64,000 bases of DNA from an uncultured Flavobacteriaceae bacterium. GTDB lineage: Bacteria; Bacteroidota; Bacteroidia; Flavobacteriales; Flavobacteriaceae. Where the stretch lies: the NCBI GenBank assembly GCA_947493535.1, contig CANLRK010000003.1, forward strand, positions 62,001-126,000. Direction: 5' to 3'. A model generated the notes under the pieces. It searched no databases. It worked only from the letters and a program-made list of their open reading frames with translations, and was not told the origin of the DNA. Shown here in pieces: positions 1 to 7,640 of this stretch. A program made the position numbers and the translations under genes. The first letter of the stretch is position 1; every line of letters begins with the position of its first letter.

Positions 1-355
1 CTATACTGTTAGATTTTCTTTTAAACGTAATAGTATTACCTTCCAGTGTAATGGTTTTTGAATTGGTTTTACTAGTAATCATGTCTAACATAATATCCCT
101 ATATTGTTTTACGGTCTCTTTATTTCCTATGGCAAATGTTTTAATATCATTAGGATCGGTGTTTTTAAAGTCTTTATAAGAAACAGTATAAAAATCTTTG
201 CCAGTTTGTTTGTTTAATTGTCCGATAAGTTTTCCTAGTAATTCAATTTTTGATAGTTGTTCAAATGCCTTAGTTTCTTTTTTTACTTCTTTTATTTGAG
301 CATTTACTGCAAAACAAGTAATAAAAGCAATTATGTGTAAAATTGTTTTTTTCAT
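1..355 (-). CDS. Secreted hypothetical protein, truncated by window edge
   Basis: An open frame runs from an ATG at 353-355 leftwards off the window without a stop, so only about 118 N-terminal codons are visible. The start MKKTILHIIAFITCFAVNAQ is a typical signal peptide ending in the A-Q cleavage site common in Flavobacteriaceae. The rest is lysine-rich and polar (IKEVKKETKAFEQLSK...), with no catalytic motif I recognise. It is probably a periplasmic or outer-membrane-associated protein. It is divergent from the metallopeptidase gene on its right. The function is unknown and the C-terminus is missing. Confidence 0.7.
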   Translation of the reverse strand, partial: MKKTILHIIAFITCFAVNAQIKEVKKETKAFEQLSKIELLGKLIGQLNKQTGKDFYTVSYKDFKNTDPNDIKTFAIGNKETVKQYRDIMLDMITSKTNSKTITLEGNTITFKRKSNSI

Positions 356-480
356 GGTGTTATTTGTGTTTGAGGTTATTATCAGTGTGCCCTAAAATAC
401 TAAAATATATTAAGTTTATAAAATTGAATTATTGCATGGCCTGATTTAAAAATGTTATCTTGCTCAGCAAACATTTATTA

Positions 481-1314
481 ATGAGTAAAGAAGAGTTCAG
501 TTTTGGATATTTGTTAGCAGGAGCAATTGCAATATCACTGTTATTGTTGATTTTATTTTTATTTGTAAAAATGCTTGATACGGTATATTTGAGTTGGTTT
601 AAGCGTCCTGCATGGGTGCATTTTTATTTGGTTAAAAAGAAGTTGCCACAACACCAAAAAGCCTTGTTGCGTAAAAACAGTAAGTTTTACCGTAATCTTT
701 CTGCAACAGATAAAAAACGATTTGAACACAGGGTGTATAGGTTTATTAATACAAAAGATTTTATAAGTAGGGATGGCTTTTTATTGAATGATGAAAAAAA
801 GCTTCAAATTGCTGCTACAGCAATAATGCTAACTTTTGGTATGCGAAAATATTTATTACCTATTTTAGAGAAAATAATTATTTATCCTGAGGCTTTTTAT
901 TCAACAGTTGATGAGCGTTTTCATAAAGGAGAGTTTAATCCAAAGTTAAAGGCCTTAGTGCTATCATGGAAAGACTTTGAGGAAGGATATAGTATAGAAA
1001 ACGATAATTTAAACTTAGGAATACATGAATTTACGCATGCGATACATTTAAATAGTATTAGAAGAAATGATACGGCTTCAGTAGTGTTTACCGATGGGTT
1101 TAGAGAATTACTTTCGCTGTTAAAAAATGAACAAGTTGCAATGAGTATTAAAAACTCAGATTTTATACGAGATTATGCTTTTACCAACGAGTTTGAATTT
1201 TTAGCTGTAGTTGTAGAAAACTTTATTGAATCTCCTAAAGAGTTTCAAAGACAATTTCCGGTACTGTATAAAAAAATCCAGCAAATGTTTAATTTCCGAT
1301 TTGCTGGATATTAG
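481..1314 (+). CDS. MtfA-like zinc metallopeptidase (M90 family)
   Basis: The product is a 277-residue protein with one N-terminal membrane segment (about residues 8-28, LLAGAIAISLLLLILFLFV) followed by a cytoplasmic-type domain. A HEFTH motif at residues 182-186 matches the zinc site of the MtfA/M90 family (E. coli MtfA is a Mlc-titrating peptidase). The region around it (NLGIHEFTHAIHL) and the downstream GFRELL and NEFEFLAVVVENF stretches also fit the family. I chose the ATG at 481 over an in-frame TTG at 460, because TTG starts are rare here and the seven extra residues add nothing. The substrate is unknown, and the membrane anchor differs from soluble enterobacterial MtfA. Confidence 0.75.
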   Translation: MSKEEFSFGYLLAGAIAISLLLLILFLFVKMLDTVYLSWFKRPAWVHFYLVKKKLPQHQKALLRKNSKFYRNLSATDKKRFEHRVYRFINTKDFISRDGFLLNDEKKLQIAATAIMLTFGMRKYLLPILEKIIIYPEAFYSTVDERFHKGEFNPKLKALVLSWKDFEEGYSIENDNLNLGIHEFTHAIHLNSIRRNDTASVVFTDGFRELLSLLKNEQVAMSIKNSDFIRDYAFTNEFEFLAVVVENFIESPKEFQRQFPVLYKKIQQMFNFRFAGY

Positions 1315-1337
1315 TGTATGTTGATTTTTCTTGTAAA

Positions 1338-2000
1338 CTATGAATTTGCCAATTGTTTTAAATTAGCAATAGATTGCAATTGATTTTCTGATTTAAAAAC
1401 AAAACTACCTGCTACCAGTACATCAGCCCCAGCTGCAATTAATTTTTTCGCATTTTTATCAGTAACACCACCGTCAATTTCTATAAGGGTGTCTAAGGCT
1501 TGTTCGTTAATCATTTGTTTTAGTTTGGTAATTCTTTTGTAGGTAATTTCTTCAAATTTCTGACCTCCAAAACCAGGGTTAATTGACATTAGTAAAACCA
1601 TATAGCATTCAGGTAAAATATCTTCCAAAACAGAAACAGGAGTTGTTAAATTAAGTACAATACCAGCTTTACAACCTGCGGCTTTAATTTGTCTAAGTGT
1701 TCTGTGCAAGTGTACAGTAGATTCATAATGTACTGTAATGATATCTGCGCCAACTTTAGCAAACTCTTCAATGTAGCGTTCAGGTTTTTCTATCATTAAA
1801 TGTACATCTAATGGCTTAGTAGCGTGTTTTTTTATTGCTTGAATTACGGGCATTCCATAAGAAATGTTGGGTACAAAATGACCATCCATGACATCTATAT
1901 GAAACCAATCGGCATCACTAGCATTAACCATTTCGGTGTCACGTTGCAGATTGCCAAAATCTGCTGCAAGCATTGAAGGGGCAATTAATTTTGAATTCAT
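1338..2000 (-). CDS. rpe: Ribulose-phosphate 3-epimerase
   Basis: This 220-residue TIM barrel interconverts ribulose-5-phosphate and xylulose-5-phosphate in the pentose phosphate pathway. Diagnostic segments are IAPSMLAADF at the N-terminus, HIDVMDGHFVPN (metal ligands H and D), HLMIEKPERY, MSINPGFGGQKF and EIDGGV near the C-terminus, in the order and length usual for Rpe. The start was moved to the ATG at 1998-2000 (MNSKLIAPSML). The frame is open upstream to 2033, but a -7 promoter element at 2023-2030 lies inside that extension, so the extension would not be transcribed. The gene lies downstream of rpoD and is separated from it by a terminator. Confidence 0.95.
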   Translation of the reverse strand: MNSKLIAPSMLAADFGNLQRDTEMVNASDADWFHIDVMDGHFVPNISYGMPVIQAIKKHATKPLDVHLMIEKPERYIEEFAKVGADIITVHYESTVHLHRTLRQIKAAGCKAGIVLNLTTPVSVLEDILPECYMVLLMSINPGFGGQKFEEITYKRITKLKQMINEQALDTLIEIDGGVTDKNAKKLIAAGADVLVAGSFVFKSENQLQSIANLKQLANS

Positions 2001-2022
2001 GTTGTTGTGTTGTTTAGAGCTA

Positions 2023-2030
2023 CAAATGTA
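2023..2030 (-). promoter_or_regulatory. Putative -7 element of rpe
   Basis: Read on the minus strand, 2030 to 2023 is TACATTTG, an exact match to the Bacteroidota -7 consensus TAnnTTTG, about 22 bases before the chosen rpe ATG. No TTG is found at the ideal 19-base distance, so only half of the promoter is supported. Confidence 0.45.
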
Positions 2031-2042
2031 CATGTTTTAAAC

Positions 2043-2073
2043 AAAAAAAACTCCGGTAATCAGCCGGAGTTTT
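2043..2073 (-). terminator. Terminator of rpoD
   Basis: The stem CTCCGG/CCGGAG at 2051-2056 and 2064-2069 has a 7-base loop and is extended by A/T pairs. On the minus strand it is followed by a run of eight T, a classical intrinsic terminator between rpoD and rpe. Confidence 0.85.
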
Positions 2074-2153
2074 CATCATCAATCAAAAAACGAACAGCTT
2101 GTTGTCGGTTTACACCGATAATCGAATACTGTCGTTGCGGTAACTTAGGTAAT

Positions 2154-3017
2154 TTAGCCTAAGTAGGTTTTTAATATTTTACTTCTAGAAGTGTGTTTTA
2201 ATCTTCTAATTGCTTTTTCTTTTATTTGTCTTACACGTTCTCTAGTCAAGTCAAAAGTTTCTCCAATTTCTTCTAAAGTCATCGGGTGTTGATCTCCTAA
2301 ACCAAAATATAAGCTAATAACATCAGCTTCACGTGGAGTAAGCGTTTGTAAAGCACGCGTAATTTCTGTACGTAAAGATTCGTGTAACAAAGTACGGTCT
2401 GGGTTTGGTGACTCACCTGAACGCAATACATCGTATAAGTTAGAATCTTCTCCTTCTACTAAAGGTGCATCCATAGATACATGACGTCCTGAGTTTTTCA
2501 TTGACTCTTTTACGTCGTTAATTGTCATATCTAATTCCTTAGCAATTTCTTCAGCTGAAGGAACGCGCTCATGCGCTTGCTCTAAAAATGCATAGGTTTT
2601 ATTAATTTTGTTTATAGAGCCAATTTTATTTAAAGGCAATCGTACAATCCTAGATTGTTCTGCCAAAGCTTGAAGGATTGATTGACGAATCCACCAAACA
2701 GCGTATGATATAAACTTAAATCCACGAGTTTCGTCAAAACGTTGAGCCGCTTTTATTAACCCAAGATTTCCTTCGTTAATTAAATCGGGTAATGTTAATC
2801 CTTGATTTTGATATTGTTTTGCAACAGACACCACAAAACGAAGATTTGCTTTTGTTAATTTTTCTAAGGCTACTTGATCACCTGCTTTAATTCGTTGTGC
2901 TAATTCTACCTCTTCATCGGCAGTAATTAAATCAACTTTTCCTATTTCTTGTAAATACTTGTCTAAAGATGCAGTTTCTCTATTGGTTACCTGCTTGGTG
3001 ATTTTTAGTTGTCTCAT
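2154..3017 (-). CDS. rpoD: Primary sigma factor (sigma-70 group 1, Bacteroidota type)
   Basis: The product is 287 residues, the short form typical of Bacteroidota housekeeping sigma, with no region 1.1. The order is region 1.2 ([20 protein letters not shown]), regions 2.1-2.4 ([18 protein letters not shown], then [15 protein letters not shown]), region 3 ([12 protein letters not shown]) and region 4 with the helix-turn-helix [20 protein letters not shown]. It directs RNA polymerase to TTTG / TAnnTTTG promoters, many of which are visible in this window. A strong Shine-Dalgarno site with ideal spacing precedes the ATG, which is exceptional for this phylum (see finding). The gene is transcribed alone and ends in a hairpin terminator. 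Confidence 0.96.
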   Translation of the reverse strand: MRQLKITKQVTNRETASLDKYLQEIGKVDLITADEEVELAQRIKAGDQVALEKLTKANLRFVVSVAKQYQNQGLTLPDLINEGNLGLIKAAQRFDETRGFKFISYAVWWIRQSILQALAEQSRIVRLPLNKIGSINKINKTYAFLEQAHERVPSAEEIAKELDMTINDVKESMKNSGRHVSMDAPLVEGEDSNLYDVLRSGESPNPDRTLLHESLRTEITRALQTLTPREADVISLYFGLGDQHPMTLEEIGETFDLTRERVRQIKEKAIRRLKHTSRSKILKTYLG

Positions 3018-3024
3018 TAAGTTT

Positions 3025-3030
3025 CCTCCT
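3025..3030 (-). promoter_or_regulatory. Strong Shine-Dalgarno site of rpoD
   Basis: On the minus strand AGGAGG occurs with exactly 7 bases before the rpoD ATG. The other starts I inspected in the window (pnp, rpe, nqrA, the protease genes) have only A/T-rich leaders, as expected for a lineage in which the anti-SD is sequestered. This site fixes the start codon and stands out. Confidence 0.8.
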
Positions 3031-3136
3031 GATTATTTAGTTGTTATTTTGCCTACGCATTAGGTTATACGTATAAAAAGAGGTTTTTGTTACAAAAAAG
3101 ATTAAATATTTTATAACTACTTGATTTTTAATGTTT

Positions 3137-3955
3137 TTATAGTAAAATATTAATGGTGTTTCCGTTTTGAAAAGTTAATGTGGCATTATTGTCGCAGGCG
3201 CCATCACCATAATCGCCAGTAAAAAGTAATCCATTATAATTAAAGTTTATACTTCCGCTAACAAAATACCAACAGCTAAGTTCACGTCTTAAGTTAGTTG
3301 CTATTGTTGCAGAATAGCTACTACCGTTATCAAAAGTTGTGGTCCAGTTTCCTGAAATGGAAAATACATCGTCTGTCCAATCTAATAAGGTGTCGCTACC
3401 TTCAATCCATTCTCTAATAATGCTACCTGTTCGATAACCAACCAAACCAGAAGGCCAGGTTAAAGTAAAGTCTACTACTATAGTAGATTGCGGGTTTCCG
3501 TTTGTGTTATTGCGTATGTGGTAAATTTCGTCGCTTCCTTCAACATCAATAGAGTTAAAGGTGAAATTAATTAACGTATAGGTAATTGTTTTTGTTTCAG
3601 CGGTTAAATCGCCAGTATAACTATAGTGTATTTTTCCGGTAATTACATTTCCATTAGGCATGGTGCAGCCTATTGTTCCGAAATCAAACTCTACTTCATG
3701 TGTTGTTCCATTAGTAGTGTAGGTTCTTGTTACGCAATCAGGTAAGTATGGTACAGACATTGAAGCGCTTTTATTGTTGGCGTCTTCCTCATAATCTTTT
3801 GTTATTATTGAGTTAACTTCTTCAGCTATTTTATTTGCTTCTTCAGATTTTTTAAATTCATCAGCGTTAAAATTTGTTGAAGGGGTAAGGGTTTCTTCTG
3901 TAGAACAGCTTATAATTGTTAAAGCTATGAGTATAAGATGCGTAAGCTTTTTCAT
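3137..3955 (-). CDS. Putative lipoprotein of unknown function
   Basis: The product has 272 residues. The start MKKLTHLILIALTIISCSTE is a lipoprotein signal peptide with lipobox I-I-S-C. A low-complexity charged linker follows (ADEFKKSEEANKIAEEVN), then a beta-rich region from about residue 70 with many T/S/N/G residues and paired cysteines (PDCVTRTYTTNG, FGTIGCTMPNGN, ELSCWYF, DGACDNN). It is likely surface- or periplasm-exposed. I do not recognise a family; it resembles other Flavobacteriaceae beta-sandwich lipoproteins. It sits between pnp and rpoD on the same strand, with its own promoter overlapping the pnp terminator. Confidence 0.7.
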   Translation of the reverse strand: MKKLTHLILIALTIISCSTEETLTPSTNFNADEFKKSEEANKIAEEVNSIITKDYEEDANNKSASMSVPYLPDCVTRTYTTNGTTHEVEFDFGTIGCTMPNGNVITGKIHYSYTGDLTAETKTITYTLINFTFNSIDVEGSDEIYHIRNNTNGNPQSTIVVDFTLTWPSGLVGYRTGSIIREWIEGSDTLLDWTDDVFSISGNWTTTFDNGSSYSATIATNLRRELSCWYFVSGSINFNYNGLLFTGDYGDGACDNNATLTFQNGNTINILL

Positions 3956-3982
3956 TATTTTATATGTTAAGTTTATAAAATT

Positions 3983-4012
3983 CTAATATACAAGAATTTA
4001 TAAAATACAAAA
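3983..4012 (-). promoter_or_regulatory. Putative promoter of the lipoprotein gene, -33 within the pnp terminator
   Basis: On the minus strand TTTTG (4012-4008) is followed after 17 bases by TATATTAG (3990-3983), 27 bases before the ATG. The TTTTG belongs to the T-tract of the pnp terminator. The -7 octamer is identical to that before the third protease gene at 40246-40253. Confidence 0.5.
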
Positions 4013-4041
4013 GCACCTTACTTGTGTTAGGTGCTTTTGTA
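4006..4041 (-). terminator. Terminator of pnp
   Basis: An inverted repeat ACAAAAGCACCT/AGGTGCTTTTGT (4007-4018 and 4029-4040) has a 10-base loop. The T-rich arm on the minus strand gives a U-tract (CTTTTGTATTTT) just after the pnp stop codon. Confidence 0.8.
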
Positions 4042-4060
4042 TTTATAAAAGATTAAATAA

Positions 4061-6217
4061 TTAAGCTTCTTTTTTAGGAGCTGGTTTTTTATTTTCTCTT
4101 GGAGGTCTTGGTAATAAAGCTTTTTTAGAAACTTTTTCTTTTCTTGTTTTTGGGTCTCTACCAAAGTATTTCACATCAAAAACATCGCCCATGTTTACCA
4201 CGTCAGAAACATTTTCAGTACGTTCCCAAGCTAGTTCACTAACGTGTAATAACACTTCGTTACCTGGTGCTTCAGTATATTCAACAACAGCACCAAAGTC
4301 AAGCATTTTAATAACTTTTACTTCGTAAACACTACCTACTTTAGGTTTAAATGTTATAGCATCTATTTTTGCAAGTACAGCATCAATCCCTTCTTGATTA
4401 GTACCTAAAATTTCAACAATTCCTTCTTCTGTAACAGGGTCTTCATTAATAACAATGGTAGTATCTGTTTCTTTTTGAAGTTCTTGAATTACTTTTCCTC
4501 CAGGCCCTATTAATGCTCCAATATACTCATTTGCTATAGTTCTGGTAACCATTTTTGGTGCATGCGCTTTTACATCGGTATTTGGTTGTGCAATAGTGTC
4601 GGTAAGTTTACTTAAAATATGTAAACGTCCATCGCGTGCTTGTTTTAAAGCGTTCACAAGAATCTCGTATGATAATCCTTTTACTTTAATGTCCATTTGA
4701 CAAGCAGTAATACCATCAGCAGTACCTGTAACTTTAAAGTCCATATCACCTAAGTGATCTTCGTCACCTAAGATATCAGATAAAACCGCATAACGATCAC
4801 CGTCAGAAATTAATCCCATAGCGATTCCAGAAACTGGCTTTTTCATTTGTACACCAGCATCCATCATAGCCATTGTACCAGCGCAAACAGTTGCCATTGA
4901 TGACGAACCGTTAGATTCTAATACTTCAGAAACCACACGTACAGTGTAAGGGCAATCTGCAGGAATCATCCCTTTTAAGGCACGTTGTGCTAAGTTACCG
5001 TGTCCTATTTCTCTACGAGAAGTACCTCTTAAAGGTCTTGCTTCTCCTGTTGAAAAAGGAGGAAAGTTATAGTGTAAGTAGAATGACTCCTCGCCTTGAT
5101 GAGTTGGCATATCTATTTGATTAGCCTCGCGAGAAGTTCCTAAAGTAACTGTGGCTAGTGCTTGTGTTTCACCACGTGTAAATATAGAAGAACCATGGGT
5201 TGATGGTAAATAATCTACTTCACACCATATAGGTCTAATATCTGTAGTTTTTCTTCCGTCTAAACGTAAACCTTCAGCTAAAGTTAGTTCACGTACAGCA
5301 TTTTTTTGTGCTTTGTTGAAATACTTGCCTACTAAATCACCATACTCTTCAAGTTCTTCTTCAGAGAACATTGCAATTACTTCTTCTTTTACTTCTGCAA
5401 AAGCATTTGAACGCTCAACTTTTGAAGTTCCTTTTTTAGCAATAGCATAACATTTGTCGTATGCAGCTTGGTGTATTTTAGTTTCTAACTCTTCGTTAGT
5501 TATCTCAGGTTCGTACTCACGAGTTTCTTTTTTACCAAAAGCTTCTGCTAAGCGAACTTGAGCAGCGCATTGTACTTTAATAGCTTCGTGAGCAAACTTG
5601 ATAGCTTCTGCCATTTCTTCTTCACTACACTCATCCATTTCACCTTCAACCATCATAACAGAATCTGCTGATGCTCCTACCATCATGTCAATATCTGCAG
5701 CTGCTAATTGTGTTCTGTTTGGGTTTATAACGAATTCTCCATTAATTCGGGCAACACGCACCTCTGAAATAGGAGTTTCAAAAGGAATATCACTTAATTG
5801 AATTACTGTAGAAGCGGCTAAACCAGCTAAAGCATCTGGCATTACATTATCATCATGAGACATTAACTGAATCATAATTTGGGTTTCAGCATGATAGTCT
5901 TTTGGGAATAATGGACGTAATACACGATCTACTAAACGCATGGTAAGTATTTCGCCGTCACTAGGTCTTGCCTCTCTTTTGAAGAAGCCTCCAGGATAAC
6001 GTCCGGCAGCAGCAAACTTTTCTCTATAATCTACAGTTAATGGAAGAAAGTCTACATCACTTTGTTTGTAGTTAGAAACTACCGTACATAATAACATGGC
6101 TTTTCCCATTTGAACAACAACCGACCCGTGTGCTTGTTTTGCTAACTTTCCGGTTTCGATAGCTATTTCACGTCCATCGCCTAGGTCAATGACCTCTCTA
6201 AAAACTTTTGGAATCAT
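4061..6217 (-). CDS. pnp: Polynucleotide phosphorylase
   Basis: The 718-residue phosphorolytic 3'-5' exoribonuclease acts in mRNA decay and RNA quality control. There are two RNase PH domains: an N-terminal one with the [21 protein letters not shown] signature, and a second with [12 protein letters not shown] and [14 protein letters not shown] domain ([15 protein letters not shown]) and a C-terminal S1 domain ([20 protein letters not shown]) follow, then a basic tail ([14 protein letters not shown]). Length and domain order are normal. It lies downstream of rpsO in the conserved rpsO-pnp arrangement, with a terminator and a second long hairpin between them that could serve readthrough control or processing. 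Confidence 0.97.
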   Translation of the reverse strand: MIPKVFREVIDLGDGREIAIETGKLAKQAHGSVVVQMGKAMLLCTVVSNYKQSDVDFLPLTVDYREKFAAAGRYPGGFFKREARPSDGEILTMRLVDRVLRPLFPKDYHAETQIMIQLMSHDDNVMPDALAGLAASTVIQLSDIPFETPISEVRVARINGEFVINPNRTQLAAADIDMMVGASADSVMMVEGEMDECSEEEMAEAIKFAHEAIKVQCAAQVRLAEAFGKKETREYEPEITNEELETKIHQAAYDKCYAIAKKGTSKVERSNAFAEVKEEVIAMFSEEELEEYGDLVGKYFNKAQKNAVRELTLAEGLRLDGRKTTDIRPIWCEVDYLPSTHGSSIFTRGETQALATVTLGTSREANQIDMPTHQGEESFYLHYNFPPFSTGEARPLRGTSRREIGHGNLAQRALKGMIPADCPYTVRVVSEVLESNGSSSMATVCAGTMAMMDAGVQMKKPVSGIAMGLISDGDRYAVLSDILGDEDHLGDMDFKVTGTADGITACQMDIKVKGLSYEILVNALKQARDGRLHILSKLTDTIAQPNTDVKAHAPKMVTRTIANEYIGALIGPGGKVIQELQKETDTTIVINEDPVTEEGIVEILGTNQEGIDAVLAKIDAITFKPKVGSVYEVKVIKMLDFGAVVEYTEAPGNEVLLHVSELAWERTENVSDVVNMGDVFDVKYFGRDPKTRKEKVSKKALLPRPPRENKKPAPKKEA

Positions 6218-6310
6218 AATTTTTTAATTCTTAATTAAACATTGGTTGTTGTGTTGTTGTAGTTGTTGTAAGGCCAATGAAAAACTATAAATTTTCGCTT
6301 CTTCGTTATA

Positions 6311-6341
6311 TTTGGGTCTAAATTAGTGATTTAGACCTAAA
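6311..6341 (-). promoter_or_regulatory. Long hairpin in the pnp leader
   Basis: A 13-bp stem (one G-T wobble) is formed by 6311-6323 and 6329-6341, with a 5-base loop. It lies just downstream of the rpsO terminator and about 95 bases before the pnp start on the minus strand. No T-tract follows, so it is not a terminator. In E. coli a stem-loop at the equivalent place is the RNase III/PNPase autoregulation site; a similar role here is inference. Confidence 0.55.
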
Positions 6342-6344
6342 AGT

Positions 6345-6373
6345 AAAAGAGAGGCGCAAAGCCTCTCTTTTTT
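6345..6373 (-). terminator. Terminator of rpsO
   Basis: The stem AAAAGAGAGGC/GCCTCTCTTTT (6345-6355 and 6361-6371) has the loop GCAAA, with further T on the minus-strand exit side. It is a strong, roughly symmetrical intrinsic terminator directly after the rpsO stop. Confidence 0.85.
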
Positions 6374-6375
6374 GA

Positions 6376-6645
6376 TTATTTTCTTAATCCTAATTCTTTA
6401 ACAATTGCACGATATCTTAAGATATCTTTTTTAGTTAAGTAGTCAAGTAAAGCTCTTCTTTTACCTACTAACTTTACTAATGAGCGCTCAGTATTAAAAT
6501 CTTTACGATTGTTTTTTAAGTGCTCAGTTAAATGGTTGATTCTTAAGGTGAACAATGCTATTTGTCCTTCTGCAGAACCAGTGTTTTTTGCATCTCCTCC
6601 GTGTTTCGCGAAGATTTCCGCTTTAGCTTCTTTAGTTAAATACAT
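6376..6645 (-). CDS. rpsO: 30S ribosomal protein S15
   Basis: The product has 89 residues, the normal S15 length. Diagnostic parts are GSAEGQIALFTLRINHLTEHLKNN, the conserved D/H/S rRNA-contact region (KDFNTERSLVKLVGKRRALLDYL) and the C-terminal YRAIVKELGLRK. It binds the central domain of 16S rRNA early in 30S assembly. It is followed by pnp in the classical order. A consensus promoter (TTG-N19-TATATTTG) and a leader hairpin lie upstream; S15 autoregulates through its leader in several bacteria, so the hairpin is a candidate site. Confidence 0.97.
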   Translation of the reverse strand: MYLTKEAKAEIFAKHGGDAKNTGSAEGQIALFTLRINHLTEHLKNNRKDFNTERSLVKLVGKRRALLDYLTKKDILRYRAIVKELGLRK

Positions 6646-6680
6646 GCTAATATTTGTTTAAATAATTTTTATGTAATATA

Positions 6681-6697
6681 GATACGACTATCGTATC
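6681..6697 (-). promoter_or_regulatory. Leader hairpin of rpsO
   Basis: A perfect inverted repeat GATACGA-CTA-TCGTATC gives a 7-bp stem with a 3-base loop. It begins within a few bases of the transcription start expected from the -7 element at 6704-6711. It could be an S15 autoregulatory site or a 5'-end stabiliser; both are inference. Confidence 0.5.
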
Positions 6698-6703
6698 AAG
6701 CGG

Positions 6704-6733
6704 CAAATATACTATTTAATTGTGAATAATCAA
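6704..6733 (-). promoter_or_regulatory. Promoter of rpsO
   Basis: On the minus strand TTG (6733-6731), a spacer of exactly 19 bases, and TATATTTG (6711-6704) match the full Bacteroidota consensus. Confidence 0.75.
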
Positions 6734-6746
6734 TTAAAAAATATAA

Positions 6747-7604
6747 TTATGCCCTTATTTTATTGTTTTGAATTAAATCTATATAAAGGTTTAGTTTGTC
6801 TTTAAGCTCAGCTCTTGGAGTAATAAAGTCTAAAAACCCTTTGTCTAGTACAAACTCTGCGGTTTGGAAACCTTCAGGTAATTCTTTTCCTGTAGTATCT
6901 TTAACAATACGCGGACCAGCAAAACCAATTAAGGCTCCTGGTTCAGAAATGTTAATGTCTCCTAACATAGCAAATGAAGCTGTTGTACCTCCAGTAGTTG
7001 GATCAGTACATAATGAAATGTATGGTATTTTAGCTTCGGCTAATTGCGCTAATTTAGATGATGTTTTGGCTAATTGCATTAAAGATAATGCAGCTTCCAT
7101 CATACGAGCTCCTCCAGATTTTGAGATAATTAAAAACGGAATATTGTTTTTTAGTGAATGGTCTGCTGCGCGAGCAATTTTTTCACCTACAACAGATCCC
7201 ATAGAACCGCCGATAAAAGAAAAATCCATACAAGCAACCACAAGATCTTTCCCTTTTGATTTACCTACCGCCGTACGAACAGCATCTTTTAAGTTAGTTT
7301 TCTTTTGAGCATCTTTTAAACGATCAGTGTATTTTTTCTTGTCTTCAAATTTTAACGGGTCTTTAGAGGCTAAATTTTCATTAAGTTCCGTGTATTTATT
7401 GTCGTCAAAAAGAATTTCAAAATATTCGTTACTACCAACTCTAACGTGATAACCGTCCTCCGGACTCACATAAAAGTTTCTTGCTAACTCTTCTGCATCA
7501 ACAATTTTTCCTGTAGGTGATTTGTACCAAAGCCCTTTAGGAGTGTCTCTTTTTTGGTCTGTTGAGGTTTGAATTCCTTTTTCTTTTCTTTTAAACCAAG
7601 CCAT
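6747..7604 (-). CDS. accD: Acetyl-CoA carboxylase carboxyltransferase beta subunit (zinc-ribbon cysteines absent)
   Basis: The product has 285 residues. It transfers the carboxyl group from carboxybiotin to acetyl-CoA, the first committed step of fatty acid synthesis. The crotonase-like carboxyltransferase core is intact ([60 protein letters not shown]). The N-terminal segment normally carries a four-cysteine zinc ribbon, but here the four positions are S29, G32, S47 and D50 (KSPTGK and VSPEDG), so no zinc can bind. I believe this occurs elsewhere in the family Flavobacteriaceae. It lies 36 bases downstream of fba on the same strand, probably co-transcribed. Confidence 0.95.
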   Translation of the reverse strand: MAWFKRKEKGIQTSTDQKRDTPKGLWYKSPTGKIVDAEELARNFYVSPEDGYHVRVGSNEYFEILFDDNKYTELNENLASKDPLKFEDKKKYTDRLKDAQKKTNLKDAVRTAVGKSKGKDLVVACMDFSFIGGSMGSVVGEKIARAADHSLKNNIPFLIISKSGGARMMEAALSLMQLAKTSSKLAQLAEAKIPYISLCTDPTTGGTTASFAMLGDINISEPGALIGFAGPRIVKDTTGKELPEGFQTAEFVLDKGFLDFITPRAELKDKLNLYIDLIQNNKIRA

Positions 7605-7640
7605 ATATTATAGTAGTTTATGTTTAAACTAGTGTGTAGT

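Noticed and set aside
460-480. Upstream TTG extension of the MtfA-like gene
   Set aside because: The seven extra residues start at a rare codon; the ATG at 481 is adequate and precedes the membrane segment.
2001-2033. Longer reading frame upstream of rpe
   Set aside because: It contains the -7 element TACATTTG, and the residues do not fit Rpe.
5598-5801. Open frame opposite pnp
   Set aside because: It lies wholly antisense to an intact conserved gene, and its composition is that of a reversed coding frame.
6796-7308. 170-codon open frame opposite accD
   Set aside because: Fully antisense to accD; it is a by-product of accD codon usage with no recognised domain.
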